A stretch of DNA of 5,169 bases. It comes from Clostridiales bacterium (GTDB taxonomy: Bacteria; Bacillota; Clostridia; Oscillospirales; QAMX01). Of the stretch, positions 4,467 to 5,169 are shown piece by piece (positions within the stretch are counted from its first letter, which is position 1; the number at the start of each line of letters is the position of its first letter). Where the stretch lies: the NCBI GenBank assembly GCA_012841675.1, contig DUUG01000054.1, positions 1-5,169 on the forward strand, read 5' to 3'. The notes beneath the pieces are model-generated. The model had not been told where the DNA came from and searched no databases. It saw only the letters and a list, made by a program, of their open reading frames with translations. Made by a program: the position numbers and the translations under genes.

Positions 4467-5169
4467 CTATTCCTTTTCAATGGCAGCTTTTTGGCTTAGG
4501 ATGGCAGACAGCACGGCCGGGTCGAACTTCGGTTTCCGGTCGTAGGTGTAGAGACCGTTTACTTCCTGCTCCACGTCGGTCAATTGCGTGTAGCAGAAGG
4601 CGCAAATGCGCGGGTTGTTCAGAAGGGTGGTGACCAAGGCGCGGAACCGCTGGATAAATTCCTCGACGGTCTTAGGATCGTTGCCATAGCCCCAGCCTTC
4701 CTTGCCGGGGGCCCAGCGCGCGCCGCCGAACTCGCTGACAAAGAAGGGGATGTTGGGGTCGTAGGTGTGCTTTTCGTTGTGGTTGATAAACGGAATCCCG
4801 CCTTCGGCCAGAGCTTTGTAATGTTCGGCAAACTTTACCGGATCCTGCTCATAGTCGTGGCAGTCGTAGATGTCTGTGCGCACGTGGATATAGCCGCTGG
4901 TGTCAATGACCGGGCGGGTGGGATCCAGCCGCTTGGTGGCGACATACACCGCGTCAATGACCCGATCGTCCTGTCCTCTTTGGGTTTCGTTGAAGGGGCA
5001 CCAGCCGACAATGGACGGGTGGCTGTAGTCCCGTTCCACCGCTTCCAGCCATTCGGGCAGGAAATACAACAGTGCGGCGGGGGTGGACACATCGAGCAGC
5101 CAGTTGGCATGCTCGCCCCAGCAGAGGTAGCCCAGTTGATCGGCCCAATAGAGGAAACGGGGCTCGAAA
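4467..5169 (-). CDS. Glycoside hydrolase family 2, C-terminal part of the catalytic TIM barrel (start outside window)
   Basis: The last 233 residues of a GH2 retaining beta-glycosidase (beta-galactosidase, beta-glucuronidase and relatives); the frame is open through the right edge. In fragment numbering: EPRFLYWADQLGYLCWGE (2-19), a barrel strand and helix; RDYSHPSIVGWCPFNET (46-62), with the general acid/base Glu61 after Asn60 (codon 4986-4988); PFFVSEFGG (141-149), with nucleophile Glu146 (codon 4731-4733); and the closing FCYTQLTDVEQEVNGLYTYDRKPKFD (191-216), typical of the last barrel strand. Both catalytic residues are present, so the enzyme should be active. It ends soon after the barrel at TAG 4467-4469, with no extra C-terminal domain. 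The N-terminal sugar-binding and immunoglobulin-like domains expected for the family would lie to the right, as would any signal peptide. Substrate cannot be told from this part. It reads toward the DUF4838 gene in the same direction, with a terminator between. Confidence 0.95.
   Translation of the reverse strand, partial: FEPRFLYWADQLGYLCWGEHANWLLDVSTPAALLYFLPEWLEAVERDYSHPSIVGWCPFNETQRGQDDRVIDAVYVATKRLDPTRPVIDTSGYIHVRTDIYDCHDYEQDPVKFAEHYKALAEGGIPFINHNEKHTYDPNIPFFVSEFGGARWAPGKEGWGYGNDPKTVEEFIQRFRALVTTLLNNPRICAFCYTQLTDVEQEVNGLYTYDRKPKFDPAVLSAILSQKAAIEKE

Noticed and set aside
4305..4499. Plus-strand 64-codon frame with a hydrophobic C-terminal part
   Set aside because: It reads straight through the terminator hairpin and into the end of the GH2 gene, with no ribosome binding site before it.
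1..5169. CRISPR array, transposase, integrase or attachment site
   Set aside because: No regularly spaced repeats, no terminal inverted repeats with target duplications, and no mobile-element proteins in any frame.

Overview
The window looks like chromosomal DNA from a Gram-positive, anaerobe-type bacterium, most plausibly a gut Clostridia (Bacillota) lineage. The support is GGAGG-type ribosome binding sites in front of the four gene starts in the window, two sigma-A promoters with 17-bp spacers and extended TGn -10 boxes, moderate GC, and protein families (DUF4838, GH2, DUF3298) common in such genomes. The lineage is an inference; no rRNA or marker gene is present.

Layout: (1) Positions 1-1071 hold two genes on the minus strand, read from a strong promoter at 1118-1146: a histidine-phosphatase-superfamily protein with a TTG start at 1071, then, 41 bp later, the first 129 codons of an unrecognised protein that runs off the left edge. 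(2) A 232-bp divergent gap (1072-1303) separates this pair from a plus-strand DUF3298-type protein (1304-1981) that has no signal peptide. (3) A 109-bp convergent gap (1982-2090) holds a long hairpin, followed by the C-terminus of a minus-strand DUF4838 protein (2091-3863), which has its own consensus promoter at 3934-3962 and an inverted repeat just upstream of it. (4) Positions 3864-4466 contain no convincing gene. They hold that promoter, small inverted repeats and a strong rho-independent terminator hairpin at 4377-4411. (5) Positions 4467-5169 encode, on the minus strand, the C-terminal part of a GH2 glycoside hydrolase with both catalytic glutamates visible; its start lies outside the window.

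Function: the right half is carbohydrate-related. A GH2 exo-glycosidase and a DUF4838 protein (N-terminal domain like those of GH20/GH67 enzymes) stand in tandem but appear to be separate transcription units. The DUF4838 protein shows no signal peptide, so if it is an enzyme it probably acts on imported oligosaccharides; the N-terminus of the GH2 enzyme cannot be seen. The left half has no obvious link to this role. I do not see a defence system, mobile element, CRISPR array, tRNA or rRNA. The least explained pieces are the gene-free stretch before the terminator at 4377 and the unrecognised partial gene at the left edge.
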